This document shows positions 11,601-21,103 of a DNA stretch of 64,000 nt, in pieces. Both the position numbers and the translations under genes were made by a program. Under the pieces are notes generated by a model, which had not been told where the DNA came from, made no database searches, and saw only the letters and a list, made by a program, of their open reading frames with translations. The number at the start of each line of letters is the position of its first letter. Position 1 is the first letter of the stretch. This stretch comes from G963666705 sp963666705 (GTDB lineage Bacteria > Pseudomonadota > Alphaproteobacteria > CADEGL01). The DNA is taken from positions 124,001 to 188,000 of the forward strand of contig CAXXKO010000026.1 of NCBI GenBank assembly GCA_963666705.2, given 5' to 3'.

Positions 11601-13256
11601 AACCTGATCTCGGGCACCGCGGGCGATGACGAGATCGTGGGCGATTCCGGCGACGATGTCCTCTACGGCTACGCCGGCGACGACATGCTGCGCGGCGCCG
11701 GCGGTGACGACCGCTACGTCTTCCGGCTTGGCGACGGCGGCGACACGATCCAGGACGAGGATACCGAGACGGCGACCACCACCGTCTGGGTCAAGTCCGG
11801 GTACTGGCAATCGTCGCGCAGCGCCGACAAGTGGTTCGATACCAGCCACTGGGAGACGACGACCGTGGTGGTGGAGGCGGACGCGGGCAACGACGTGCTT
11901 TCCTTCGGCCCGGGCGTGGCCATCGGTGACATCGCGCTGCGCCGCACCGGTACGGATCTCGTCGTCGGCATCAAGGGGCCGGGTGACGATGTCGCGTCCT
12001 TCGACGCGCTCTCCGACCGCATCACCATCGCCAACTGGAGCGACACCAAGGACCGGGTCGAGGCCTTGCGCTTCTCGGACGGCGCCGAGGTGGATATCTC
12101 GGCCCTGTCGGCGACGCTCGAGGCTTTGGGCGACACTGGTGGCGTGGGTCTCACCGGCGGCGGCGGGCGCGATTGGATCGTGGGCGGCTCGGGCGCCGAC
12201 TTGCTGTCGGGCGGTGCCGGCGCGGATGTGATATCGGGCGGCACCGGCGACGACACCATCCAAGGCGGCACCGGCGACGATACGATTTCGGGCGGTGACG
12301 GCGACGATACGGCCGAGTATGGCGGCAACTTCGCCGATTACACGGTGACACTGGGCACGGGCGGCGCGACGGTCTCGGGCGCCGAGGGCACCGACGTCCT
12401 CACGGGCGTCGAGCACTTGGCTTTCGCCGATTTCTCGGTCTTCGCCGACGGCACCAACAACGCGCCTGTCGTCGCCGCCGATTCGGTGACCGCGACGGAA
12501 GACACCCCCGTCACCATCGCCGTTTCGGGCCTGCTCGCGAACGATACGGACGCGGACGGCGACGCGCTCACCATCGCCTCGGTCGGCGACGCCGTCGGCG
12601 GCACGGTGGCGCTCGATGGCAGCGGCGATGTCGTCTTCACGCCCACGGCCGAATTCAGCGGCACGGCGCGCTTCGATTACACGGCCGCCGACGGCCAGGG
12701 CGGCACTGCGACGGCGACGGTGACGGTGGCCGTTGCCGCGATCAACGACGCGCCGGCCGCGACCGCCGACGCGGCGGCAACCAGCGAGGACACCGCCGTC
12801 GCCATCTCGGCCGCGGCCCTGCTCGCCAATGACAGCGATGTGGACGGCGACGCGCTCGGCATCGCCTCCGTCGGCAACGCCGTGGGCGGGGCTGTGGCCC
12901 TCGACGGCAACGGCAACGTCGTCTTCACGCCCGCGGCCGATTTCAGCGGCACGGCGCGCTTCGATTACACGGCCAGCGACGGCCAGGGCGGCACCTCGAC
13001 GGCGACCGTGACCGTTGCGGTCGCCGCGATCAACGATGCGCCCACGACCGCGGCCGACGCGGCGGCGACCAGCGAGGACACCTCCGTCACCATCCTCGCC
13101 TCGGCCCTTCTCGCCAACGATACCGACGTCGAGGGCGATGCGCTGTCCTTGACAGCCGTTGGCAATGCCGTCGGCGGCACCGTGGCGCTCGACGGCAGCG
13201 GCGATGTCGTCTTCACGCCGACGGCGGACTTCAACGGCACGGCAAGCTTCATTTAT
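8655..13256 (+). CDS. Fragment 3 of the giant protein: tandem-95/cadherin-like array with central RTX module
   Basis: This continues fragment 2 in frame after the 8-bp duplication 8647-8654. The GTG at 8730 is internal, not a start. About a dozen units of roughly 100 residues share the core EDTPVTILAASLLANDSD, then GGTVALDGNG, VVFTPTADF, GTASFDYTASDG and VNDAP. The array is broken at about 11600-12460 by the second RTX/calcium-binding-related module, which includes WVKSGYWQSSR and DTSHWETTTVVVEADAG. The repeats are very similar at the DNA level, as expected for recent tandem duplication. The last native codons, Phe-Ile-Tyr, end at 13256 against the second IS1595 element. The conserved Asp, Asn and Gly positions fit calcium-rigidified extracellular rods, which is family knowledge rather than something shown here. 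Confidence 0.85.
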
Positions 13257-14331
13257 CGTCCCTATCCGGTTAATGCAGGTAGCGACCGAGTGTTCTTTAT
13301 ATGTTCGCTCTAAGGGTGTACTGTTCCCGCCTCTGAGGATTGGTCGGGAGACAGGGCATGAGCGGCTTGTTGACGTTCCAAGAGCGCTACCGAGACGAGG
13401 AATCGTGCATCCTGGCCTTGGCGGATCGACGCTGGCCGTCTGGGTTTGCGTGCGCCCGCTGCGGGCACCGGCGGGGCTATCGGCACAAGGCGCGGGCGCG
13501 CGTCTTCGAATGCGCGGCTTGCGGTCGTCAAGAGTCGGTGACGGCGGGAACCATCTTCCACCGCACCCGCACACCGTTGCCCAAATGGTTCCTGGCGGCG
13601 TGGTTGATGGGGCGGGACAAGCGCGGGGTCTCGGCCCTGTTCCTGGCGCGCGAGCTGGGGCTTCGCTATGAGACCGCATGGCTGATGGCTCACAAGCTGC
13701 GCCATGGCTTGGCGGAGCGGCCGGAGGCGTTGCTGGACGGCATGGTCGAGGTCGATGAGAGCTACTACGGCGGGCGCGGCAAGCCCGAGAGCCGGGGCCG
13801 CGGGATGGCCAATGCCAACAAGAGCCTGCTCGTGCTGGCGGTGGAGAAGGTGGCGGTGGCGCCGGGCAAGGGGGTCGAGGGCAGCGGCTTCGTCGCCGGT
13901 CGGGCGCGGCTTGCCATCCTGCCCCGGGCCAATGCCGAGCAGCTCGGCGGCTTCGTGCGGGCCGCCGTGACGCCGGGCGCGCGCCTGCTGACCGACGATT
14001 TCAAGGGCTATGCCGGGCTCGGCGCCGTCTACCGGCACCAGCCCACCGTCCAAGGCCAAGGCAAGAACGCCGAGACGCAGATGCCGATCATCCACGTCCT
14101 GTTCAGCAACCTCAAGACCTGGCTCAACGGCACCTACCATGGCGTCAGCGCCAAGCACTTGCCGCGCTATGGCCGGGAATGGGCCTATCGCTTCAACCGC
14201 CGCCGGCGGATCGACGACCTCGGCGACTTCGTCCTGAGCCGCGCCATGGCCCGGCCAACCATCACATACCGCCAGTTGATCCACGGTCTGCAACCCAACG
14301 ACGCGCTACCTGCATTAACCGGATAGGGACG
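13257..14331. mobile_element. IS1595-family insertion sequence, copy B (complete)
   Basis: 1075 bp bounded by inverted repeats CGTCCCTATCCGGTTAATGC (left) and the complement ending GGGACG (right). The 8-bp direct repeat TCATTTAT lies at 13249-13256 and 14332-14339. It carries one intact transposase. The excised junction restores the giant gene's frame (FIY to TASDG). Intact ends, duplication and transposase suggest recent insertion. Confidence 0.95.
13358..14326 (+). CDS. IS1595-family transposase, copy B
   Basis: A 322-residue transposase of the IS1595 group. An N-terminal zinc ribbon (CARCGHRRGY and CAACGRQES) is followed by the helix-turn-helix region LFLARELGLRYETAW. The DDE-type catalytic domain shows VDESYYGGRGK, TDDFKGYAGLG and the NGTYHGVSAKHLPRY block. 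The ATG at 13358 has GGGAG eight bases upstream; an in-frame ATG at 13340 gives a six-residue longer form. The stop TAG (14324-14326) lies inside the right inverted repeat. No disabling change is visible, so this copy is probably the active source for the family in this genome. Confidence 0.92.
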   Translation: MSGLLTFQERYRDEESCILALADRRWPSGFACARCGHRRGYRHKARARVFECAACGRQESVTAGTIFHRTRTPLPKWFLAAWLMGRDKRGVSALFLARELGLRYETAWLMAHKLRHGLAERPEALLDGMVEVDESYYGGRGKPESRGRGMANANKSLLVLAVEKVAVAPGKGVEGSGFVAGRARLAILPRANAEQLGGFVRAAVTPGARLLTDDFKGYAGLGAVYRHQPTVQGQGKNAETQMPIIHVLFSNLKTWLNGTYHGVSAKHLPRYGREWAYRFNRRRRIDDLGDFVLSRAMARPTITYRQLIHGLQPNDALPALTG

Positions 14332-14339
14332 TCATTTAT

Positions 14340-16172
14340 ACCGCGTCGGACGGCACCGACGGCTCGACGGGGACGGTGACGGTCGCGGTCTCGGCCGTGG
14401 AGGACGCACCGGTCGTCTCAGCGCCGGTATCGCTGTCCATGGTCGAGGACGGGACCCTTCTGATCACCACCCCGGCTTTGCTCGCCAATGCGGCGGACGG
14501 CGACGGCGACGCGCTCGCCCTCGGCGGCCTCGCGCTGACCGGCGGCGGCACGCTCGCGGACAATGGCGATGGCACCTGGACCTACACGCCGCCGAACAGC
14601 TTCAACGGTCAGGTCGGGCTCGCCTACAACGTCAGCGACGGCACGACGACCGTGGCGGCCACGGCGACCATCACCGTCGCCGAAGTGAACGACCCGCCGG
14701 TCGCGGCCGCCGACACCGCATCAACGAGCGAGGAGGCGGCCGTCACCATCCTCGCCGCAAGCCTCCTCGCCAACGATTATGACCCTGAGGGCGATACCCT
14801 GACCCTGATCTCGGTCCAGGGCGCCGTCGGCGGCTCGGTCGCGCTCATTGGCGGTGGCGACGTGGTCTTCACGCCAGTGGCGGACTTCAATGGGACGGCG
14901 AGCTTCAGCTACACGATCTCTGACGGGACCAACACCGCGACCCAGCAGGTGAGCGTCGCCGTCGCGGCCGTCAACGATGCGCCGGTCGCCGGCGCCGGCG
15001 GCTTCACGACCGACCTCGGCGTGGTCTTGAGCGGCGCCCTCTCGGCAACCGATGTGGACGGCGACGCGTTGACCTACAGCCTCTCGGCCGGGCCAGCCAA
15101 CGGGACCGCGACGGTGGCGGCCGACGGTGCCTACACCTATACCCCTATCGACGGGTTCTCCGGCGCCGACAGCTTCACTTTCGCGGTGAGCGATGGGGCG
15201 GAGTCGTCGACGGCCGTCGTGTCGATCACGGTCAATCCCGCCAACCTCGTCGCCGGTACCGCGGGCGACGACCAGCTCACCGGGACGGGCGCCGACGAAG
15301 TTCTCTACGGGTATGCCGGTAACGATGCCCTTCTGGGCGCCGACGGCGACGACCGCTACGTCTACCGGCGGGGCGACGGCGTCGACACGATCCACGACGA
15401 GTTGACCGAGACCACGACGACGAAGGTCTGGGTGAAGTCCGGTTACTGGAGCGCGGGCAGGAACACGGACACGTGGGTCGATACCAGCCACTGGGAGACG
15501 GTCACGACGGTGGTCGAGTCCGATGCCGGCGACGACACCCTGTCCTTCGCGTCGGGCATTGCGATAGGGGATGTCGTCCTGCGCCTCTCGGGCTCCGATC
15601 TCCTGGTCGGGATCAAGGGGCCGGGCGATGAGGGCGCGGCTTTCGCCGATCTCTCGGACCACATCACCATCACCGATTGGGCCGATATCAAGGACAGAGT
15701 CGAGCATCTGCGGTTCGCGGACGGCACGGATGTGGACATCTCCGGCCTCTCCTCGACGCTCGAGGTACTGGGTGACACGGGTGGGGTGGCCCTCGGTAGC
15801 GGCGGCGGCGTGGACTGGATCGCCGGTGGGTCCGGGGCCGATCTGCTTTCGGGCGGCGGCGGCGTGGACGCGCTCTCGGGCGGCGCCGGCGGCGACACGC
15901 TCATCGGTGGGACGGGCGACGATTTCCTCTCGGGCGGGTCCGGCAACGACATCTTCGTCTTCGGCTCAGGCTCGGGCGACGACAGGATCGAGGATTTCAA
16001 CCTCGCGGAGGATATCCTGAAGCTCGAGGGCGGCGTGACGATCGCGGGCACCACCTAGCAGGACAGCGACGGCAACGGCGCCCTCGACACGATCGCGAGC
16101 CTGAGCGACGGCGCCACTATCACCCTGCTCGGCATCAGCGGTCTTTCGGACCCCGACGACCTCCTGATTTGA
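14340..16172 (+). CDS. Fragment 4 of the giant protein: last tandem-95 units, third RTX module and secretion-signal tail
   Basis: This is in frame with fragment 3 after excision of the IS1595 element: FIY joins TASDGTDGS across the target site. Further tandem-95 units lead to the third copy of the RTX/calcium-binding-related module (about 15230-16050, WVKSGYWSAGRNTD and GGGGVDALSGGAGGDTL). The end resembles the C-terminal region of type I secreted RTX proteins: DIFVFGSGSGDDRIEDFN, then LSDGATITLLG and DPDDLLI. An in-frame TAG at 16056-16058 lies inside this tail, between GVTIAGTT and QDSDGNGALDTI. A product stopping there would lose the last 38 codons, where a type I secretion signal would normally lie. 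The natural stop is TGA 16170-16172. Confidence 0.82.
16056..16058 (+). other. In-frame TAG in the C-terminal tail of the giant protein
   Basis: The frame stays open for 37 more codons with clear RTX-tail sequence (DSDGNGALDTIASLSDG), so the TAG is premature. CAG to TAG is one possible origin. Confidence 0.7.
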
Positions 16173-16181
16173 CCCGGTCGC

Positions 16182-17099
16182 TCACACGGCTCCGTGCCGC
16201 GCGGCGATCGTTCGCCAATCGCCTTCGGCCTCCCAGCCGAGCACGTCGCGCGCCCGGCTGACCGAGAGAGCGCCGGCATAGGGGTTGCGCGCATAGAGGT
16301 CTGGGTCGCGGACTTCGGGCACCCGGCCAAATACTCTATGGAGGCGCTCGAGCGTCTCGACCCGGCCGATCGTGTCGCCGGCGGCCACGTTGAAGATGTC
16401 GAACGGCGCGGCGTCGTGGTCGAGCGCCATGCGAAAGCAGCGCGCCGCATCGGCCGACCGCACGTAGCCCCGCGTCGGCGATAGCGCCCCGGCGGGCTCG
16501 ATCCCTCCGGGCCCGACCGTCCCCTGCGGCGCATCGCTATCGGGATCGGGCAGCGCGAGCTGGGCCAGGATGGCCGCCTCTCGATCCGGGCGGACGATCA
16601 GGGTGGTGCGCAGGCAGACGATCTCGAGGCGGCCGCGGCGGACGAAATGGTGGGCGACCGTCTCGATCACCTGCTTGCTGAGCCCGTAGGGGTCCGTGGG
16701 GCGGAGTGGATGACCTTCGTCCACCGGCAGGTAGTCGGGCATCCGGTGGTACCCGAGGCCGAGAGCGGAGAAGCTCGACGCCAGGACAACCTTGCGCAGG
16801 CCGGCCTCCTCCGCCGCATGCATCACGTTCCACGCGCCCTGGATGTTGGTCTCGATATAGCCCTTGTCGTCGGGCGCCAAGCCGGCGTCGTAGCCCGCGA
16901 GATGTATCATCGCATCGTGGCCGGTGATGGCCGCGCGGACGGCACCGGGATCGAGGATATCGGCCTCGACATAGGCCACCTCATGCCGGGGCGGGGCGCG
17001 GTCGAGCACCGTGAGCGCACACCCGCCCGCCAGCTCGTCGACGACGAAGCGGCCCAGCCGGCCGCTGCCGCCGGTCACGATCACCCGCTCGAAACGCAT
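16182..17099 (-). CDS. NAD(P)-dependent epimerase/dehydratase family protein
   Basis: A 305-residue extended short-chain dehydrogenase. The Rossmann glycine motif is at the N-terminus (VIVTGGSGRLGRFVVDELAGG region, residues ~5-20). DILD binds adenine, and the catalytic YxxxK pair is YGLSK around residue 140. The downstream LPVDEGHPLRPTDPYGLSK region is typical of sugar-nucleotide epimerase-like enzymes of unknown substrate. The start ATG at 17099 follows GAGGAGG at a good distance; the ATG six bases upstream (17105) is too close to it. It is transcribed away from the amidohydrolase at 17185, with an 86-bp shared upstream region. The substrate cannot be told from the sequence. Confidence 0.85.
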   Translation of the reverse strand: MRFERVIVTGGSGRLGRFVVDELAGGCALTVLDRAPPRHEVAYVEADILDPGAVRAAITGHDAMIHLAGYDAGLAPDDKGYIETNIQGAWNVMHAAEEAGLRKVVLASSFSALGLGYHRMPDYLPVDEGHPLRPTDPYGLSKQVIETVAHHFVRRGRLEIVCLRTTLIVRPDREAAILAQLALPDPDSDAPQGTVGPGGIEPAGALSPTRGYVRSADAARCFRMALDHDAAPFDIFNVAAGDTIGRVETLERLHRVFGRVPEVRDPDLYARNPYAGALSVSRARDVLGWEAEGDWRTIAARHGAV

Positions 17100-17184
17100 C
17101 CCCATGCCTCCTCTCGTCCGTCGGACGTTATCGTGCAACTCTAGCACCCACTATCACGTGGGTCGGGAGAAAGGGGAGAGGTCG

Positions 17185-18720
17185 ATGACGGATGCAACCA
17201 TCGTACGATGCAGGTGGGTCGTCACGGGCGGCGGCGCGGACGACGAAGCGCTTACCGACGGCGCCGTTCTGATCGAAGGCGACACCATCCGTGAGGTCGG
17301 CGCGTGGGACGTGTTGCGCGACGCCCATCCGGACGCCGAAGTCCTCGGCTCCTCCGACGTCGCCGTCATGCCCGGCCTCATCAACGCGCACCACCATTCC
17401 AACGGCATCACCTGGGCGCAGCACGGCGTCACCGACCTGCTGCTCGAATCCTGGCTTCTGGCCCTGAGCGCGGCGCGGCCGGTGGATATCCGCCTCAACA
17501 CCCTGTTGAGCGCGGCGAGCCTGCTCGCCTCCGGCGTCACCGCCGTCGTCGACGTGCTCAGCAGCCGCGGCGCGGCCGGCGAATACGGCGACCGGATCGA
17601 GCGCGCCCTCGCCGCCCACGACGAGGCCGGCATGCGTGTGGCCCTCGCACCCAGTATCGCCACGCGCAGCCACATCATCTCGGGCGCGAGCGAGGACCAA
17701 GCCTTCCTCGCGCGCTTGCCGGCGGCGGCGCGCACCGACGCCGAGGCCCGCCTGCCGGGCGCGGACGCCATGGACGAGGACGATTACCTGGCCATCATGG
17801 ACGGGCTCGGCCGCGCCACGGCGGACCACCCGCGCATCGAGCTCTGGTACGGCCCGCCGGGGCCGCAATGGGTGTCGGACGGGTTCCTCCAACGCATCAC
17901 CGAGGCGGCGGCGCGCCACGGTATCGGCGTCCAGACCCACGTGGAGGAGTCCTTCTACGAAAAGCTGCACGGCCCGCGGGCCTACGGTAAGCCGACGGTC
18001 CTGCACTTGCGGGACTTGGGTGTCCTCGGCCCGCGCTTCTCCATCGCCCACGGCGTGTGGCTGAGCGAGGCCGAGATCGACGTGATGGCGGAGACAGGCG
18101 CGGCGGTCAGCCACAACCCGAGCTCCAACCTCCGCCTGAGGGCGGGGATCGCCCCCTTGAACGCGATGCTGGACGCGGGCGTCAACGTGGCCCTCGGCAT
18201 GGACGGCACGACCATCAACGACGACGAGGACATGTTCGCGGAAATGCGCCTCGGCCTACGGCTTGCGCGCACGCCGCGGCTCGGCACGCCGGCCCCCACG
18301 CCCGCCCGCTTGTTCGAGATGGCGACCGCCGGGGGCGCCAGGCTGCTCGGCAAGGAGGGGCGCCTCGGGCGGCTCGCCCCCGGCTTCGCCGCCGACCTCG
18401 TCCTCGTCGACCTCTCACGCATCGCCTGGCCCTAGGTGGCGCCCGAGGCGGACCCGCGCGAGCTCCTGGTCATGCGGGCGCGGTCGGGCGACGTGGACAC
18501 CGTCATCATCGATGGCGAGGTCGTGTACCGGGACGGCCGGCCGACCCGCTTCGACCTCGAGGCCGTGGGCCGCGAAGTCGCCGCCGCGCTCGCCGCGGTG
18601 CCCTTCCCGGCGGAAGCGGCGGCCCGGGCCGAGCGCCTGCGCCCGCATGTGGAGGACACCTACCTCGATTGGGAGGTGCCGGCGCCGGCCCCCTACACGG
18701 CCTACAACGCGCGCGAATAG
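17185..18720 (+). pseudogene. ATZ/TRZ-type metal-dependent amidohydrolase with in-frame TAG at codon 417
   Basis: The N-terminal beta-sandwich and metal motif VMPGLINAHHHSNGITWAQ identify the cytosine-deaminase/chlorohydrolase-like amidohydrolases, which deaminate or dechlorinate N-heterocycles. Further metal ligands are in QTHVEESFYE, SIAHGVWLSE and LGMDGTTINDDEDM, all present. The frame stops at TAG 18433-18435 after LSRIAWP, but 94 codons with the expected C-terminal sandwich follow in the same frame (VDTVIIDGEVVYRDGRPTRF). Family members usually have an aromatic residue after RIAWP, so TGG or TAC/TAT to TAG is likely. The real end is TAG 18718-18720. A product stopping early would keep the catalytic barrel but lose the closing strands. 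AAGGGGAGAG precedes the ATG. The substrate is unknown. Confidence 0.82.
18433..18435 (+). other. In-frame TAG in amidohydrolase gene
   Basis: Reads R-I-A-W-P-stop-V-A-P-E-A-D-P, with continuous homology-like sequence on both sides. The frame ends normally at a second TAG 95 codons later. Confidence 0.75.
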
Positions 18721-18724
18721 GCCG

Positions 18725-19678
18725 TCAGTCGAAGTAGCCCGCGCGCACGGCGGCGCCGATGTAGTTGATGATGAAGCGCCCGGCGACCACGCAGGTGACC
18801 TCGTTGTGGTCGTATCTCGGCGCGATCTCGTTGATGTCCATGCCGATCAGCTCGCCCTTGTTGACGAGGCCGTGGATCAGGGTGCGCATCTGCGGATAGA
18901 GGAGGCCGCCCGGCACCAGAGCCATCACCGCCGGTGCGACGCTCGGGTCCATGCCGTCGAGGTCGATGGTCAGGTAGTAGGTGCCGCCATCGGGAATGCG
19001 GTCGAGCACGCTCTGCATGCCGGAATCGTGAACCTCGTAGGCGGTAACGATGTTGGCGCCGTAGGCGAGCGCGGCCTCGACCTCCTCGGTACGGGCGCTG
19101 CCTTGGGAGCGGATGCCGATCTGGAAGATCTGGTTGATATGGTCCATCTCGGAAGCGCGCCGGATGGGGCTCGAATAGCCCTCGCGCGCGCCGTTCACCT
19201 CGTCGCGCCAGTCCATGTGCGCGTCGATCTGGACCAATGTCACGTCCTGCCTCGAATCGAGCGCGCGCATCACCGGGATGGGGACGCCGTGATCGCCGCC
19301 GAGGGTTATGAGGCGGGTCCCCTTCGCGAAGACCTTGCGCGCGGCGGCCTCGGCGATCCGGTAATGGTCGTCGAGGTCGCGCGCCTTGCCCGGCGTGTCC
19401 CCGATATCGACCACCTTGATGTCCTTACCGTCGAACAGGGTGCCGCCGATGTCGAAATCGTAGTGCCGGAGGCCCTGGCTGAGCCGTTGCGATGCCCGGC
19501 GGATGGCTGTCGGCGCATGAGTCTGGTCGTTGGTGACCTCATCGATCGAGTAGGGGTCGCTGTAGGGGATGCCCATGATCGCCACATGCGCGTCGAGCGC
19601 GTCGAGATCGGTCTCGAGCGGGAAATCCATGAAGGTCTGGAATACGCGCCGCGGCGGTACCGTCAGGTTCGACGTCAT
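18725..19678 (-). CDS. Agmatinase/arginase-family ureohydrolase
   Basis: A 317-residue manganese-dependent hydrolase that would release urea from a guanidino compound. Metal motifs are complete: ITLGGDHGVP, VQIDAHMDWRDE and LTIDLDGMDPSVAP, with DINEIAPRYD near the end. The N-terminus (MTSNLTVPPRRVFQTFMDFP) and the SDPYSIDEVTNDQTHAPTAIR region fit the agmatinase/guanidinobutyrase branch, not arginase proper. The ATG at 19678 was chosen because upstream in-frame codons read through the previous gene's intergenic stretch. It lies 40 bp downstream of the class V aminotransferase on the same strand, probably one operon, and is tail-to-tail with the amidohydrolase. The natural substrate is open. 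Confidence 0.88.
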   Translation of the reverse strand: MTSNLTVPPRRVFQTFMDFPLETDLDALDAHVAIMGIPYSDPYSIDEVTNDQTHAPTAIRRASQRLSQGLRHYDFDIGGTLFDGKDIKVVDIGDTPGKARDLDDHYRIAEAAARKVFAKGTRLITLGGDHGVPIPVMRALDSRQDVTLVQIDAHMDWRDEVNGAREGYSSPIRRASEMDHINQIFQIGIRSQGSARTEEVEAALAYGANIVTAYEVHDSGMQSVLDRIPDGGTYYLTIDLDGMDPSVAPAVMALVPGGLLYPQMRTLIHGLVNKGELIGMDINEIAPRYDHNEVTCVVAGRFIINYIGAAVRAGYFD

Positions 19679-19718
19679 CGTGTCTCCTTCCTCGTCTATG
19701 GGTTGGGTGGTAGCCGGC

Positions 19719-20909
19719 TCAAGCCGGGACGGACCGGCCCAGCCATTCGATGGCGGCCCCGACCCCGCCCTTGCCATGGGGGATGTCGAGGGCAACGAGC
19801 CCGACCTCGAATACGCTCAAGGTGCCGAGGATCATGGGCGCGTTGATGTGGCCCATATGGGCGATGCGAATGCCCTTGCCGTCGAGCTCCCGGATACCGA
19901 TGCCCAGCACCACGCCGCACTTCTGGTGGCAGTAGTCGAGAAGCGGCGCCGGGTTGCGGCCGTCGGCCATCACGAGGGTGGTCACGGAATTGGAGCGCTC
20001 GGCGGGCTCGGTGATGTTGCATTCGACGACCCCACCCTCGCTCCAGACGGTGACGGCGCGGCGCACGGCCTCGGCCAGGAGGGCGTGGCGCAGGAACACG
20101 TTCTCGAGGCCCTCCTCGAGGATCAGATCCAGCGCCTTCCTGAGGCCGAGCACCATATTGACGGGCGGGGTGCCGCAGTATTTCTGGTAGTGCTGCTCGC
20201 CCTCCCGCAGGGTCCAGTCCCAATACTGGGTGCGGAGGCCGGCTTTCTCGTGGGCGGCCTTGGCCTTGTCGCCCGATGTCGCGACGAAGCTCAGGCCGGG
20301 CGGCATCATCAGGCCCTTCTGCGCCCCGGCGACGGCCACGTCGACGCCCCATTCGTCCATCTCGAACGGCATGGTCGCAAGGGAGGCGATAACGTCCACC
20401 ATCAGGAGCGCGCCGTGACCGGCACCGTCCATGGCCCGGCGGACGGCCGGGATGTCGTTGACCACGCCCGACGCCGTATCGACCTGGACGATCAGGACGG
20501 CCTTGATCTCGCCCGCGCCATCGGCGCGGAGGCGGGCCTCGAGGGCCGCGAGGTCGGCGGCGCGGCGCCCGTCGCCCGCCAGCACCTCGACCTCGGCGCC
20601 GAGTGCTTCCGCCATTTGCCCCCAGAGGATGGCGAAGGTCCCGCTTTCGACGATCAGGACCTTATCCCCTCGGGACAGCACGTTGGCGAGGGCGCCCTCC
20701 CAGGCGCCGTGGCCGTTGGCGATGTAAATGTGCGCCCGGCCCTCGGTGCGGAAGACGCGGCGCAGGTCCTCGAGGCAGCTCATGGTCATGTCCACGAGGG
20801 GGCCGGCATAGATGTCCATCGCCGGATGGTGCATGGCGCTCAGCACCGCGTCGGGCACGGTGGTCGGGCCCGGAATGCTGAGGAACTCGCGGCCGTTTCG
20901 GACTGTCAT
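19719..20909 (-). CDS. Class V aminotransferase, alanine/serine-glyoxylate or ureidoglycine-glyoxylate type
   Basis: A 396-residue PLP enzyme of the AGXT/SgaA/PucG group, which transfers an amino group to glyoxylate. It shows GPTTVPDAVLSAM at the N-terminus and the NGHGAWEGAL cofactor loop. It also has MVDVIASLATMPFEMDEW, and the Schiff-base lysine in AGAQKGLMMPPGLSF. Members include serine-glyoxylate aminotransferases of the serine cycle and (S)-ureidoglycine-glyoxylate aminotransferases of purine breakdown. The residues that separate them cannot be judged by eye. It is the first gene of a likely two-gene operon with the ureohydrolase. That neighbour and the nearby amidohydrolase favour a nitrogen-compound catabolic role, which is inference. 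It is divergent from the flavin oxidoreductase at 21104. Confidence 0.88.
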   Translation of the reverse strand: MTVRNGREFLSIPGPTTVPDAVLSAMHHPAMDIYAGPLVDMTMSCLEDLRRVFRTEGRAHIYIANGHGAWEGALANVLSRGDKVLIVESGTFAILWGQMAEALGAEVEVLAGDGRRAADLAALEARLRADGAGEIKAVLIVQVDTASGVVNDIPAVRRAMDGAGHGALLMVDVIASLATMPFEMDEWGVDVAVAGAQKGLMMPPGLSFVATSGDKAKAAHEKAGLRTQYWDWTLREGEQHYQKYCGTPPVNMVLGLRKALDLILEEGLENVFLRHALLAEAVRRAVTVWSEGGVVECNITEPAERSNSVTTLVMADGRNPAPLLDYCHQKCGVVLGIGIRELDGKGIRIAHMGHINAPMILGTLSVFEVGLVALDIPHGKGGVGAAIEWLGRSVPA

Positions 20910-21103
20910 CTCGCTGCCTTCCCCTGATGGCGCCGGAGGGTCGATCGCTCCGCACCATGGCTACAAACGATTGCCCGTCCGGGCAAGCAAATTGGCGCCG
21001 GAGCGAAGATTAGCCATTTGATCGTGGCTGGCCTTCGCGCCATTGTCGGGTGCCGGCGCGGCAGCCGGGGTCGCGGCCAACCTTGGGCGAGGAGAATGAG
21101 CCG

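Larger units (their letters stand above)
1..16172 (+). pseudogene. Interrupted giant subtilase/tandem-95/RTX surface protein gene (reconstructed; 5' end outside window)
   Basis: Four stretches, 1-1392, 1393-6393, 8655-13256 and 14340-16172, form one reading frame once both IS1595 elements and one copy of each 8-bp target duplication are removed. The joined frame has 4276 codons with only two internal stops, TAG at 1390-1392 and 16056-16058, and ends at TGA 16170-16172. The order is: S8 protease with P domain, a second S8 protease with its own propeptide, a Pro-Asp-rich linker, RTX repeats, and long arrays of tandem-95/cadherin-like repeats interleaved with three RTX modules. The tail ends in LSDPDDLLI. 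The architecture fits a calcium-binding exoprotein secreted by a type I system, which is inference. No secretion genes are in the window. Two insertions plus two stops make a functional product unlikely. Sequencing error could explain the TAGs but not the insertions. Confidence 0.85.

Noticed and set aside
8655..13256. CRISPR-like tandem repeat
   Set aside because: The repeats are about 300 bp, coding and in frame, without spacers or cas genes.
10794..13679. 961-residue minus-strand open frame
   Set aside because: Crosses the IS1595 end and the tandem-95 array as an antisense shadow.
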